Shown here: positions 45,430 through 57,199 of the stretch, in pieces
How the letters are laid out: each line of letters starts with the position of its first letter
Numbering within the stretch: position 1 is the first letter of the stretch
Assembly (NCBI GenBank): GCA_023634235.1
Contig: JAMKCF010000016.1
Coordinates: 4,211,001 to 4,275,000, forward strand
DNA: 64,000 nucleotides
Source: Pisaster brevispinus
Lineage: Eukaryota; Echinodermata; Asteroidea; Forcipulatida; Asteriidae
Direction: 5' to 3'
Notes under the pieces: model-generated
The model's input: the letters and a program-made list of their open reading frames with translations, nothing else
What the model was told of the DNA's origin: nothing
Databases searched by the model: none
Translations under genes and position numbers: made by a program

Positions 45430-46478
45430 CAACAGCAAAGCAGTGCCATAGAAATTCAGTCTGCTTATGTTGTAAATATCCCTCACCAATTAAGCTAAGC
45501 ACTTTATTGCCATTGTTAGATCAATACCCGGACAAAAAATCCGCTACGATTCTTAGGGATGGGTTTTCGAATGGGTTTAGGTTGGGCTACTCAGGAGCTC
45601 GAGTAGTTGTGAATATTTTTGAAGATGTGTGTGCAAAACTTGGAGTACCCCTGGCAAAAGAAAAATCAGTAGGCCCAACAACAGAAATTGTGTACTTGCG
45701 TCTAAAAATTGATTCCGTCAAGCAAACAGTGTCAATCCCCGAGGAGAAAGTTCAGGCAATAATAGCAAAAATAGAAAATGCATCTAAGGCACAAAAGTTA
45801 ACACTCAAACAAATGCAGTCCTTAATTGGCTCACTTTCCTTTGTGTGCAGAACAATTGCACCAGGTCGCCCTTTTATTCGTCGCATGATAGACCTAACTT
45901 GTGGTGTCAAGAAATCATGGCACAAAAATAAGGCTAGGCGTAAAAAGTGATTTAAATATGTGGCTTGTATTTGTGAAAGAATACAATGGAGTTTCTATAT
46001 TTCCAGACCAGTTTTGTGTGTGTGTGTTGCAGACATACAATTATTTACAGATGCAAGCGGTGGGGTAGGATTTGGAGGATTTTTGCAAGGAAAGTGGTTT
46101 CAAGGGTTGTGGCCTGTAGTGGTAAAAGATGAAAACCGATCAATTGCATGGCTGGAATTGTTTCCTGTAATCGTGGCCATGGTGTTATGGGGTAGGGAGT
46201 TTAAGGGTAAACGCATAGTTGTCCGGTCAGATAATAAAGGGGTTGTGGACATTTTGAATAAGAAAACATCAAAAGGCCCCATGATTATGAGGTTGGTCAG
46301 ATTTTTTGTACTACAGTGTTTGAAAAACAATGTAGCCTTTTCATCCAGTCACGTCCCAGGAAAGCAAAATAACATTGCAGATGCATTATCAGGTTTTCAG
46401 ATGGACCGGTTCCGGAGAATTGCACCCAACGCGGACAAGAAAGCAGTTCCTGTACCAGAGTTCCTATGGAACCTTTAA
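45430..46478 (+). pseudogene. Ngaro-like RT (core deleted) and RNase H
   Basis: The frame 45306-45950 has the RT entry block SPIKLSTLLPLLDQYP and DGFSNGFRLGYSG, then jumps directly to the RT thumb side VCAKLGVPLAKEKS and LTLKQMQSLIGSLSF. The palm with the catalytic Asp motifs is absent, and the junction (near 45610) is in frame. RNase H follows in 45960-46478: LFTDASGGVGFGGF, AWLELFPV, VRSDNKG and VPGKQNNIADALS, so its Asp-Glu-Asp residues are kept. Confidence 0.75.
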
Positions 46479-46484
46479 TAGCCA

Positions 46485-47394
46485 GAACTCAATCAATTTT
46501 AGCAGCATCTATGGCGCCTAGCACTAAGTGTACATAAAGAAGGGTAGTAGAAAGTTTTATAGCCTTTCGGAATGATTGGTCATTAGGCAATAAATGGCCA
46601 GCTTCCATAACTCAGGTGGTAGCCTATATTGCATATTTAAATTTAAAGACCTTTGCATCTTCTTCCATTTGTACATACGTATCAGCTATTTCATATGTTC
46701 ATAAATTGCACAATTGGGAGGATCCCACGGGTAGTTTCATTGTCTCTAAGATGAAGGAGGGTTGTAGACGCTTGGACCCTCGGCAAGATTCAAGATGTCC
46801 CATTACATTTCCCGTGCTGAGCAGTCTAGTTAGAATTTTACCGTCAGTCTGCAAAACAGCATATGAAGCTTTGCTTTTTAAAGCAGCATTTTTGCTTGCC
46901 TTTTTCGGTTTTCTGAGGGTGAGTGAGTTCACTAGTACAAAACGCATGCTGGCATATTCCCGGGCATTGTGTATTGGTGATATCTCCTTTAATCAGGAAG
47001 GGAATTTGCAGGTAGTACTAAGATATTCAAAAACGGATCAAGTTGGTAAAGCGTCAATCATTTCTATTGACAGGAATGCCAATACTGAATTGTGCCAGTA
47101 CAGGCAATGACACAATTTTTAGAGGCAAGACCTCCAAGGGAGGGGTTCTTGTTTGTACACTTGGGGGGGGGGGACCCTTTGTCAGCCAAACAAGTTAATC
47201 ACATCTTAAAGCAGGGGATTAAGGCCATCGGGTTGCCCCCACACCTTTTTTCAGCTCATAGTTTCAGGATAGGTGCTGCATCATCAGCCTCAATGTGTGG
47301 GGTTCCGGAGGAACAAATCAAAAGTATGGGGAGATGGAAGTCTGGAGCATTTGAATCTTACATTAGGCCAGACCTAATGTTTTCAATTGTCTAA
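46485..47394 (+). pseudogene. Tyrosine recombinase of the Ngaro-like element
   Basis: 46616-47110 holds the N-terminal core-binding part (SSSICTYVSAISYVHKL) and box A FGFLRVSEF with the first Arg. After a frameshift near 47095, 47092-47394 holds box B HSFRIGAASS (His-x-x-Arg) and MGRWKSGAFESYIRP with the catalytic Tyr. This enzyme would integrate circular cDNA in YR retrotransposons. An upstream stop at about 46530 and the frameshift make this copy broken. Confidence 0.8.
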
Positions 47395-47589
47395 AAGGGC
47401 ATAATGCTGTGTAAGATAAATCATCATTTACAAGGCGTGTGGATGTTGAGTTGGGTGTTAAAAATTTGTGTAGGGTTGATACAATGTTTTGACTTTTATG
47501 CAAGACTTTGACAAGATATATTATTAGTCAAAACAGATTACCCGGGCTGTTTTTTTTAAATTTATTTATGCAGACGGTTATCAATCCGA

Positions 47590-48206
47590 AGCAAGAACTT
47601 GGATACTGGGGCACAGGATCAATAGCCATGCAGGGAAGTCCAACACACAGCTGCACGGTGGTGGTACAGTGACATGGAAAGGCGTGTCTGGTGCACGCCT
47701 GGCCGGTCTAGGGAATAGGCTCAGGAGATACCTGGCAAAAGGCGAGGCCCCAACGACAATAGTGTTACATATAGAGACCAATGATATCTTTAAGGAAAAT
47801 TTGGGACAGATTAGACACAGGGTAAAAGAGAGCCTAGATTAGGAATATCCTACCCAACACACGGTTAATTTAGTCTGACATTTTGCAAAGGGCGAAGTAT
47901 CACGGTGAAGTTAAAGGAGGGGCAAGCAAACGGTGCACTTGGGATTTGAATATGTACGCAAGAAAGTTACTTCGAGAGATGCAAAATGCACATGTGATTA
48001 AACACTCCCATCTCATTAATCCTTCCCAGGAAGGTGTGTACTGGCAAGACATGATACAATTGGATACCCCGGGCACACTGTTGTTCCGTCAAAATTTATC
48101 AGAAGGGTCGATGTTCTTCAACACACACCCCGATGCTTTTCATTTTCCATCATGGGACCAAGTTGAGTTAAAAAAAAAGGGGGGGTGTTTGGTCAAATTT
48201 TTATAG
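47590..48206 (+). pseudogene. SGNH (GDSL-like) hydrolase domain remnant of the Ngaro-like element
   Basis: The frame at 47590-47841 reads ARTWILGHRI at its start and later TIVLHIETNDIF, matching the W-I-x-G-x-S block I and the HIGGNDI block III of retroelement SGNH hydrolases. The nucleophile Ser region and block III Gly appear changed (GHRI; ETND). 47883-48206 continues with YARKLLREMQ, HSHLINPSQEGVYWQDM (compare DGVH) in another frame. Confidence 0.6.
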
Positions 48207-48852
48207 CAAAAATTTGCTTTGGCGGTAAGTTTAGGTTTTTACTGTTTAAATAAGCTAATAGGCATGAAAGCCTGTGAGGAAAGTGGTAAATTAATTTATG
48301 TGAATTGATATGTATAAATATGGTGGTAATAAAATGATGTGATTGTATATAAAGAAGTAAATTAAATTGGTACCTTCTTGGCAACTCGCTGGAAGTGGGA
48401 ACCTCATTGACCCAGAATTTCTCCAGTCAATGAGTGCAGGAATTTACATAATAATTGTAAATGGTCTGGTACCTTCTTTAGCAAATCGCTGAGAAGTGGG
48501 AACCTTTGCGGATTGGAATTGTACCGTTCGCAAAGTGTGGAATTGGGAACCTTTGCGGATTGGTCGCAAAGTGTATTTATAATTGGAATTGGTATACTTC
48601 TTTATGAGTGGATATCACTGAATGGGAAATGTTTTGAATAAATATTGCAATTTAAAGGATGGAATTAAATAAAGGGAAATCCCTTATTATTAATTGTCGT
48701 TTTACCACTGAATTCAGAATACGGAATAAATTAACTCCTGGCAGAATTCACTGCAACAACAAATCCTTTTGTCTGTGTCTTTATCAGGTGGTAAATGATG
48801 AATTCCAGTTATTTGTTATCAATATATTGCACATTTTGTCATATTTGAGTTT

Positions 48853-49130
48853 CAAGGGATAACAAAATATATCCTTTCCTCTTTTTCGCTTGATTTGAGC
48901 AGCAAAAGATAACCAAATCTATCTCTTCCGCTCTTCGGATAGAGTTGAGGAACAAGGGATAGCAAATTCTACCCCCTCCTCTTTTCGGCTAGAGTTGAGG
49001 AACAAGGGATAGAAAACTTTATCCCCAACTCTTTTCGGCTTGGTTTGAGGAACAAGAGATATACAATTCTATCCCCTTCTCTTTCCGGCTAGAGTTGAGG
49101 AACAAGGGATATCAAATTCGATCCCCTTAC
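48853..49130 (+). repeat. About 61-bp tandem repeat, 4-5 copies
   Basis: Units share 'GAGTTGAGGAACAAGGGATA', 'CAAATTCTATCCCCT' and 'CTCTTTTCGGCTAGA'. GGGATA and TATCCC in each unit can pair as a short hairpin. Confidence 0.8.
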
Positions 49131-49588
49131 GAAAATTATTACCACTCGAACCACAGATAAACTCTTTTTTGGGGGGCCAGCTTTCCAAATAATGAAGTAT
49201 ACAGCGTAAATAAAAAATGTACGTACTTTTCTCTGATATTATGATGCAATAAGAGTTTGCAGTACAAGATGCTGCACATGTTTTTTATAACAAAAAGGTA
49301 TAAATAAAAATACTGATACAAATATTTTAAACAGTGCACCCGATTCTTACATTATTCCTCCAGCAATATTCTTCAATATGAAGAAAAACAGCATGATTTT
49401 AACATTTTGAATTTTATTTTATTTTTATTTTTTTGGTTTAATGCAATGTCCGAAATTACTACAAGTTATCAAGAAATACCAAAAAGAGAATCGGGTTGGT
49501 TAAATGTGTAAATGATGTTAAGGTTTAACAAATAAAACAATTATTGACAGACTAGTGAGAATGCTAACTTTAGGATAATGCCAGCATA

Positions 49589-49658
49589 GTGCAATATAGC
49601 TCAGTAGAGCGCCGTATATCAATTCAGAAGTAGCAGGTTGATGTCCCGCTACAGTCAA
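49589..49658 (+). repeat. tRNA-like SINE relic in intron 1 of copy C
   Basis: Reads AATATAGCTCAGTAGAGCGCC then, 30 bases on, GGTTGATGTCCCGCTACAGTCA, a decayed form of the SINE head in the 14-16 kb array. It is antisense to the gene, as in copies A and B. (First phrase is 21 bases; the key part is TAGCTCAGTAGAGCGCC.). Confidence 0.65.
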
Positions 49659-49786
49659 AGTTTTTTTGGGGTACAACTCAAAACTGTTTTCTTCGGTTGA
49701 TTACAACACAACACTTCAAATGACTTTATTCTAAGTCAATATTAACAAATGTGCATTTCTGTTAACATAGAGAAGCATGTACTCAC

Positions 49787-49850
49787 CGGTGCTGTACTAA
49801 GAAGAAAAAGTCAAGTTGCTTCAAGTAGGTGCGTTGAGTCAGTGATTGCT
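49787..49850 (-). other. Non-coding exon 1 of peptide gene copy C
   Basis: The minus strand ends CAGCACCG before donor GTGAGTAC at 49786, as in copies A and B. AP-1 consensus TGACTCA is at 49841-49835. Confidence 0.55.
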
Positions 49851-50180
49851 GTTGCTCGTCAACAGTGTCCTCTTATATGGGGTTTTCATACTCCGAAACA
49901 TCCGGCGTTACCACCATCATGTGAAGCAGCGCGTATCGAACACCGCTGTGAAAAAAAAATAAATACAAAATAATAATCCTTTAACAATTGCAAAGCGATT
50001 GTTGTATATTAATGAGGCTCGGGTTATGGCGGGGATTACATAAAAAGGTTGTCAGATGTACCCTTCTGAAAAGTTTTGTCTTTCTTGTCTACTGTCTACT
50101 ACCTCTTTCAAGAGTGCGTCATGGAACGTAACCACTCGCCATCAACATGACAATCCCTGGGTCGACTATCAAATGTTTTT
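49851..50180 (-). promoter_or_regulatory. Promoter of peptide gene copy C
   Basis: TATA box CCATATAAGA lies at about 49880-49871 (minus). Upstream blocks shared with copy A include 'TTCCATGACGCACTC', 'GAAAGAGGTAGTAGACAG' and 'AGAAGGGTACATCTGA'. It is orientated away from the Ngaro-like element. Confidence 0.6.
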
Positions 50181-50389
50181 ACAATTTTTGCAGAGGAGTT
50201 TCATTTGGTCATTTTTATTTTAAAAGTATGGAGTTAACTCCGTAATCCCCGGTACAAATCCCAACAAATGCAGTGTTAAACTTATTGTGTTTGCTATTCC
50301 AAGTCGGCGTTATCTTCTAGCGCAAAAAACTGATTTGTTGGAGACATGTTGTTTCCCTGTTTTGTTTTATCCTTATAGTCTTCACAAGG

Positions 50390-50900
50390 TACAGAAAAGG
50401 AGTACACACACACACACACAAGTGTGTAAACACCTCCAATCGGGGACCTCCTATTGTCCCTCTTTTGTTTGGACTCTAACTTTTTGGCAACAGCTCCCAT
50501 TGGTTTTGTACACAATTTCTAACTGGGGACCTTTACCCAACCGGGGACCCTATTGTCCTCTTTTGTTATAGGTCCCCACACACAACCTTACAGATCGGGT
50601 TTGTTGGGTCCTGCTACTGTTGGTCTGTTATTCTCCCTTTCTAAAAAATGTTCTTATGGGGTCCAGGTTGAACAATGAATTTCCTTGAGTGGTCCATTGT
50701 ATATTGTCGAAAAGACCCCACAAACGCCCTCCCGTAACCCCCCCCCCCCCACCATACACACACACACAATCTAAAAATGCATCCTTGTGGAGCATTATTT
50801 TGTTTTTTCCTTTGTCCCTGCAGAGTTTCCCTCATTCCTTGTACACTAAGTTCCTTGTATAGCATTTAAAATGTTCATGTGAAGGCCCGTTCCCCTATTT
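50390..50900. repeat. Dispersed 'GGACCCCAC' repeat, copy 2, with (CA)n and C13
   Basis: 50404-50575 is almost identical to 42225-42380. A C-run lies at 50739-50751 and (CA)n at 50402-50420 and 50755-50768. Confidence 0.6.
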
Positions 50901-51500
50901 AGTCCAAGAGCGTTAGGTCGTAATAGGCAAAACCCCAGAAAAACCTCGAAACAAGCTGATGTTTTTTTCAGGATAGGTCCAGGGATGTGCCTAGAAAAGC
51001 ATTCTAATAGTCCCCAAAAATCCCCTTAAATCTTTCCCGAAATCCAAGATGCTGGGCAAAATGGCTGCCACTTTCAAATCTGATAATAATAATGCAATCA
51101 GAGTTGTTGTAACTACAAATAAAGTGTTTAAACTTATGATTTAGATCTCAAAAGTATCTAAAACCAAAATGGCTGCCATTTCAATTTTAACCCTACGTGA
51201 TTTCACTCGGACACCGTCCCCTACTTCTTGAGTAGCAGTTTGATATTAGCGTGAAATACATTGTTGTCACTTTTAAATCGCCCAACGTATTATATAGAAC
51301 CTTTTGACTAAATAAAATTAAATCAAGCAAATTCGCTTTGAGATGGGTCTACCTGTGTCTCTTTGTAGAGTTGTTATCACTTCTGCTCAATCAACTGTTT
51401 ATTGGACTAACACTAAATAACCAACCAGGGCAAAGCCAAGAGTCTAGAGATGAAATCTGAAAACCATATGGTTTGATCATCTAACAGTTCCTTTTTTCTT
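50900..51500. other. No gene recognised
   Basis: Phrases 'CCAAGATGCTGGGCAAAATGGCTGCCA' style (shortened: AAAATGGCTGCCA, twice at 51058 and 51168) suggest an old repeat. Nothing coding is supported. Confidence 0.4.
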
Positions 51501-51524
51501 GTTTCGTCCTTGGCCGACATAAAG

Positions 51525-52200
51525 TACCAAAAGTTTGCACACACCCACACACACATACCAATGGTGGTTTGTGGGGTCCTGCTCTGTTCTATTATTTCCT
51601 TTTCAGAAGAATTTCCCAGTGGGGTCCAAGTTGAACTAAGACTTCTCTTGAAGGGTCCATTGTTCCGTTGTTTGGACCATACATGGACCCATGCGTGTGC
51701 CCACTTACTCTCAAAAATGCATCCTTGTGGAGTATTATTTTGTTCTTTCATTTTTCTCTGCACTAAACAATTTCCCTAAGACTTTGTACACACATTTCCT
51801 TATGGAGCACTCCAGTCTATAGAATGAACATGTGGAGTCATTTTGTTTTCCATTTTTTGTTTTATCCTTGGTCTCCTAATGTACAAAACAATTAGCACTC
51901 CTTAAAGGATGTTGGCTTCCTGCTATTGTTGTTTTATTATTCCCCTTTCTGAAGAATTCACCCGCGGGATCCAAGTTGAACAAAGGACTCCCTTATGTGG
52001 TCTATTGTTCTGTTGTGTTTTGGACCCCACAAGGGCCCATGCGTACGCCCACCAGTGTGTAAACACATGCAATCGGGGGCCTCCTCTTGTCCCTCTTTTG
52101 TTTGGGCTAAATTTTTGGCAGCAACTCATAACCGGGTACCCTGTTATCCTCGATTGCTATGGGTACCTGGTTCAAATGTGTATACAACCTTACACTCTTA
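51525..52200. repeat. Dispersed 'GGACCCCAC' repeats, copies 3 and 4
   Basis: 51540-51780 and 51900-52200 repeat the order 'CCTGCT.TTGTT', 'GAATTC.CC', 'GGTCCATTGTT', 'TTTTGGACC', 'CACAAGG'. The overlapping ORFs are repeat translations. Confidence 0.55.
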
Positions 52201-52313
52201 AAATACTCGATATTCATATCAAAACAGACGTTTCTTTGAGCCCAAAGCGCCCAATCCAAAGCAAAATGCCCTTTCAAATTCTGGTAGCTGAATCATTAAC
52301 GTGTGAGTTTGGT

Positions 52314-52390
52314 CCTGATCATGACACCCGTGGGTTCTGAATGGCATCCCAACCAAAGATAATGATAACATAGGGAGACCGAAAACATCT
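52314..52390 (+). repeat. SINE body fragment
   Basis: 'GAATGGCATCCCAACCAAAG' then 'AACATAGGGAGACCG' matches the body upstream of the tRNA-like head in the 14-16 kb array and, inverted, 33990-34080. Confidence 0.6.
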
Positions 52391-52399
52391 CCAATACAT

Positions 52400-52625
52400 A
52401 ACTGTCGCTTATAATAGGTCAAATTGTCTTATCCGAATGAAACGTAGCCCTGAAGTAAAACACAACGTTTTTTTCTCTGAAGCAGAGTCTGGATTCAATA
52501 GCCAGCCTTGTGATGTGAGGCGATTTCTCATTAAAAACAAGCAAACAAACAAACAAACACACACCCCAAAACAAACAAACAAACACCCCAACACCCCAAC
52601 AACAACAAACACCCCCAACAAACAA
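52400..52625 (-). repeat. Inverted piece of peptide-gene 3' flank with (TTTG)n
   Basis: Reverse complement of 32187-32420 (3' flank of copy B), here directly upstream of the microsatellite and copy D. Confidence 0.7.
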
Positions 52626-53144
<519 letters not shown>

Positions 53145-53173
53145 TAATATTCATTTGTTTGGGAATTTTTTCT

Positions 53174-53702
53174 GAAAACAAAATTAAAAAAAATAATTCA
53201 AAGATTGTTCAGGCTTTCATGGCTTTCATGGCCGTGCTGACTTCTAGTGGGATAATTGAACTCTTTTTTTCTGAAGATTTAGCCATTTTTGATGTTATAT
53301 TGCTAAGCTAATGAACCAGTACTGATTTACCCTTCCTCCCCCCGCACATATCCAGTTTGCGAAGTATCAGACCAAAGTTGCAACAGCGGCCGGATGGTCA
53401 CCCCAAGCGCGCCATCACCTGCAGTGACTACAAGAGATTTTACCCAACAAAATGCCTTACTTTTTAACTAAAGTCACATACTTTGTAATGCTCAGAAAAC
53501 AATGGACTACCATTTCGCCAGGAACTGCATAATACTTCGAAGATCAATTTATGGTTTTCAACCAAAAACTGAATTGCTATGAAACCTAAGCATTGGTACT
53601 GTTTTGTTTTGTTTTAGGAGAACCAAATATAAATATTACTAGGCATTTGTGTGACCACATTGGGAATGTGTTACAGTAAGCACTTACTCTGTTTAAATAA
53701 AG
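53174..53702 (+). pseudogene. Secreted-peptide gene copy D, pseudogene
   Basis: 53174-53250 matches exon 2 of the family ('TCAAAGATT', 'CAGGCTTTCATGGC', 'TGGCCGTGCTGAC'), but the start codon is changed to ATAAT and the propeptide is lost. Intron 2 has shrunk to about 100 bp. 53356-53435 matches exon 3 of copy C after the TCCAG acceptor. A net 10-base loss removes the third cysteine codon and shifts the frame. The 3' UTR closely matches copy C, including AATAAA at 53696-53701. No product is expected. Confidence 0.75.
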
Positions 53703-53769
53703 AACGACTGTATTTGTAGATATGAGGCTCTGTGTTGCACAATAATTGTTCACTTACCAGGTTAACAAG

Positions 53770-54640
53770 ACTCTGACCTTTACTCGTGTCAGCTTTCAAA
53801 ATGTATAAATGTATTTACTTGTAAACTGAACACGATAGTGTCCAGATTCCGAATTATGTAGTACAATTGTACCAGAATAAACCATTTTAAGCAGTCACGC
53901 GACAGCTCATTGTTAACATTTATTACACATTTCGTCAATGTGTCTTTAAAACTTTGAAATGTACTAAATGTATTTACTATATATATAGACTTCGAAATTT
54001 ATAGTTTAATGTAGTGCATACATTGTATCAGAATAAACCAATGCGAACAGTCAAGTGGCAATTCATGGCTGTTAACTTTCATTACACGTTTTGTATATAT
54101 AGACTTCGAAGTTTATTGTAGTGCATACACTGCATCAGAATAAACCATTGCAAGCAATCAAGCGACAATTCATGGCTGTTAACTTTCTTTGCCCATTTTG
54201 GCAATGTATCGGTCAACTTACAAAGGTACCTTTGTATGTACTGCTTAAATGTACACAATAGTGTCTATGCTTCGAAGTTTAATGTAGTGCATACATTGTA
54301 TCAGAATAAACCATTGCGAGTAGTTGCAGGCTGTCAAGTGGCAATTCGTGGCTGTTAACTTTTATTACACGTTTTGTCAATGTAACAGTGAAACTTGCGA
54401 GTATGAACTGGGACGTCTAGTGTCTAGCACTCTTTTGGGCTTTGGTTTTTATACACACATACACAATTCGCAATGAGTGATGTCACGGGGACATCGTCCA
54501 GCGTTTTAGGCCAACAAAAAGGTTATCAATTGTCCCACAGGTATATAATGAAAAACATTTTGAAAATCGGACCTATACGTTTTGAGATATGGTGGTCTCA
54601 AGATTGGCTAGTTAATTATTCGTGTCTTTATAACTAAGTC
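53770..54640 (-). repeat. Right arm of the inverted duplication (partner 34120-34760)
   Basis: Three or four internal units of 'CTTCGAAGTTTA.TGTAGTGCATACA' run in reverse orientation to the left arm, then the 'GGTGGTCTCAAGATTGGCTA' end. Confidence 0.65.
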
Positions 54641-54801
54641 AATTTACAATGATATTGAGCTAGTATTGTGTTTTTTGGTACCATCAAGACCGAAGCTTTG
54701 ATAGGATATTGGATAGGAGGAAACATGATTCGTGAATAAGAATAAGAAAGAGATTAATGGGGAAGAAACACAAACAAAAATATCGAGAGAAAAAAAAAAC
54801 C

Positions 54802-54826
54802 CTGTTCCGACTGTAGGTCGGAACAG
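54802..54826. repeat. 10-bp perfect hairpin, pair of 1134-1158
   Basis: CTGTTCCGAC / GTCGGAACAG with a five-base loop. Confidence 0.6.
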
Positions 54827-54993
54827 CTAATACCAGTTTTTAAGTTTTGACCATGAAATCGTAACCGTTGTTTTTAGTTTGTAATGGTGAATTATTTATG
54901 TTTAGACCATTAACGTTAAAAAGTTCCAGCGCAGCTCGTTGGGATGTTTTGGGGGATATTTATTAGCTAACAATTTAGGCCTAATAATTGCAG

Positions 54994-55088
54994 CAGTGTT
55001 GTAGTCGAGACCCGATAGTCCGAGACCAAGACCGAGACCGAGACCTGAAGGTCCGAGGGGGAGACCGGTCCCGAGACTTACAACACTG
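54994..55088. mobile_element. hAT-like MITE (95 bp)
   Basis: Perfect 10-bp terminal inverted repeats CAGTGTTGTA/TACAACACTG enclose GAGACC-rich sequence. Flanks AATTGCAG and GTTTGCAG agree at six of eight positions, as expected for an old 8-bp target duplication of hAT elements. Confidence 0.6.
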
Positions 55089-55841
55089 GTTTGCAGCAAA
55101 ACCAATGTTTGCTCTCAACTTAATTGTTTATATCGGCTGTCATGAATAAAATAGGCACTTGGGGATCATCCCTAATGATCTATCTGAAAAGTACTAATCT
55201 TTTAAAACCCTCTCATGTGCAAACTTTTTTTAAGTGCTTTGGAAAAAATGTTTTTGGCTTTAGGATCAAATTGGGTAGTAAAAACCATACGACATTTTGT
55301 TTCAAGTTAATCCGATGATTAGTTATTCACATGTCCTCATTTGAGGACACTGCGCAAGTATGACAACAAACCAGCAACAATAACAACACACCGTACACAC
55401 GCCTATATACTGATAAAGTGTGTTGCAATGTTTATTCAAGAAATTTGACTCTCCATTCTCCCTCTTCTACCCTCTCTCCTCCCTCCCCGCCCCTCCCCCT
55501 TCCGTCCCCCAAACACAGTTTGATGACACTAAATGGCTGCTGTGCTTTTTGTCTTTAAAAACTCGATTCTTCCTCCCCTCCCCTCTCCTTCACCCCTCCC
55601 CTTCAATCCACCTCCTCCCCTACTTACACATCACCAACCGGTACAGTGGTACGTGCATAGATAACTTCAACACTACCTCACAGTGGCTTCATATGAGGAC
55701 GTGAGGGTGTTTTTCACATTGCGCTAGTTATTGTAAATACTGCGCAGTTTCCTCAAATGAAGCCGTATACAAATCGAAGAAATTCTCAAAAATGTGAAGT
55801 GAATTGACATAATTATGTTAACAGATATCTTCTGTAGAGTA

Positions 55842-56775
55842 TAATATGTTACGGACTTTTTTTTTTACCCCATAATATTTTTTACCTGCTAATCTTTGAA
55901 AGAACGATTAAAAACTAAAGATTGTTGATGTGCATAGAAAGTGCACTGAAGACAATAAACAATTTGCTTGCAGTAAAAACTAGATGCAGGTTCCCTCACT
56001 TGAGTAAGAGGTGTAAGAAAGACAGTCCTATCCTAATTTGATACACTTTTTAGTTAAACAAACAGTATTCATCCACCACTTGAGGACAGTGAAAAGCTGA
56101 TTTAATGTCAGATTTTGAAAGCCAATCCACTTTCCCGATTGCACCACTAATTGAATTGCAGCATAACATTCTGCATATTTGACCTTACACTGCCTTTGTC
56201 AAAAAATCATGAATAGCACAACATTGTGGAAATGACGAATGGTGAATCAGACGAAAGGAGCCTGGTTCCCTTTCTCACACAAGCCCAACATGTGAACATT
56301 GAAGCTGTTGAAGGGGTCAGGACGTGACAGGCCCCGCTATGCGCTCAGCCTGAACTTCCTTAGCAAGTTTTTCAATAACAATATAGGGATGTGCCAAAGC
56401 TGAACGTAAGCAATCCGATTCCCTGGAGACCAGAGAGACAGTATATTCTTAAGCAAATTCCTCTGTAAAACACGGCAATAAAATAACTTTGTCATCGGCA
56501 TTATCATAATTCAACAGGGACACAATTTTATAACAAACTGGATGGTTGGGGGCTTTCCCTACAATTCCTGGATAATATTGACCAACATGAGGCATAAGAA
56601 AAGATACTCGGGCACATTAACTTCGTTTCTTTACGTAGCTATAATTTACATACATATGAACAAAGTAGAGGACCTACGGTAACCAGTGTCCTAGAGAAAT
56701 ATGTTCCCCTGGGATTAATATGGGCTGAAGGAGGTTGAATCAAGAGAGGGCGCTATCCGAGGAAATTAATGCACA
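55842..56775. repeat. Left arm of a large inverted duplication centred near 60.3 kb
   Basis: Reverse complement of 62180-62835 plus 63751-64000, in mirror order. Shared phrases include 'TTTGACAAAGGCAGTG' and 'GGGGTC..GACGTGACAGG'. Confidence 0.75.
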
Positions 56776-57199
56776 GTTTGCCGTGTGGGAGACAACGTCT
56801 TCGAGGGGATTGAATCTCCTGCCACACCGGCACTCGCGCCTTTGGACGACAGACCATGGGGTCTGTGCCAAAAATTGGTTTGATACTGCGAAAAGTATTC
56901 AACTGTGTAATAAAACATCAAAACTTAAACTGGGTGCATTTGTCATACAGTTATCATTTAATCAAATGATGCTATTACATTCCATAATAACTCACTAAAT
57001 GTAAAAAGTTGCATGGCGTGATGCTCAAAAGCAGTCTCTAAGTTTTGGTAATAGTATTTGCATGTATTTGTATATTGATATTAACTTAAATATTTAAATT
57101 AACTTTTTAAAATTACTTCTCTGAATGCATTTGAAAGATGAGATGTTTCATACATGTCACATGTATAATTGTTATTAAGTAAAAATACTTGAACTTTAA

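Larger units (their letters stand above)
43740..48650 (+). mobile_element. Degenerate Ngaro/DIRS-like tyrosine-recombinase retrotransposon in intron 1 of copy C
   Basis: Order on the plus strand: gag-like region with zinc knuckle, RT ends, RNase H, tyrosine recombinase, SGNH hydrolase remnant and a 3' region of direct repeats and hairpins (48369-48402 and 48468-48505 share 'GGTACCTTCTT' and 'AAGTGGGAACCT'). Presence of a hydrolase and lack of a methyltransferase favour Ngaro over DIRS1. It is antisense to copy C. Several stops and frameshifts, plus loss of the RT core, make it non-autonomous. Ends are approximate. Confidence 0.82.

Noticed and set aside
56735..56998. 87-codon ORF with a tRNA-like segment
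   Set aside because: The GGATTGAATCTCC stretch weakly resembles a B box, but no A box or stems could be placed and the protein is unrecognisable.
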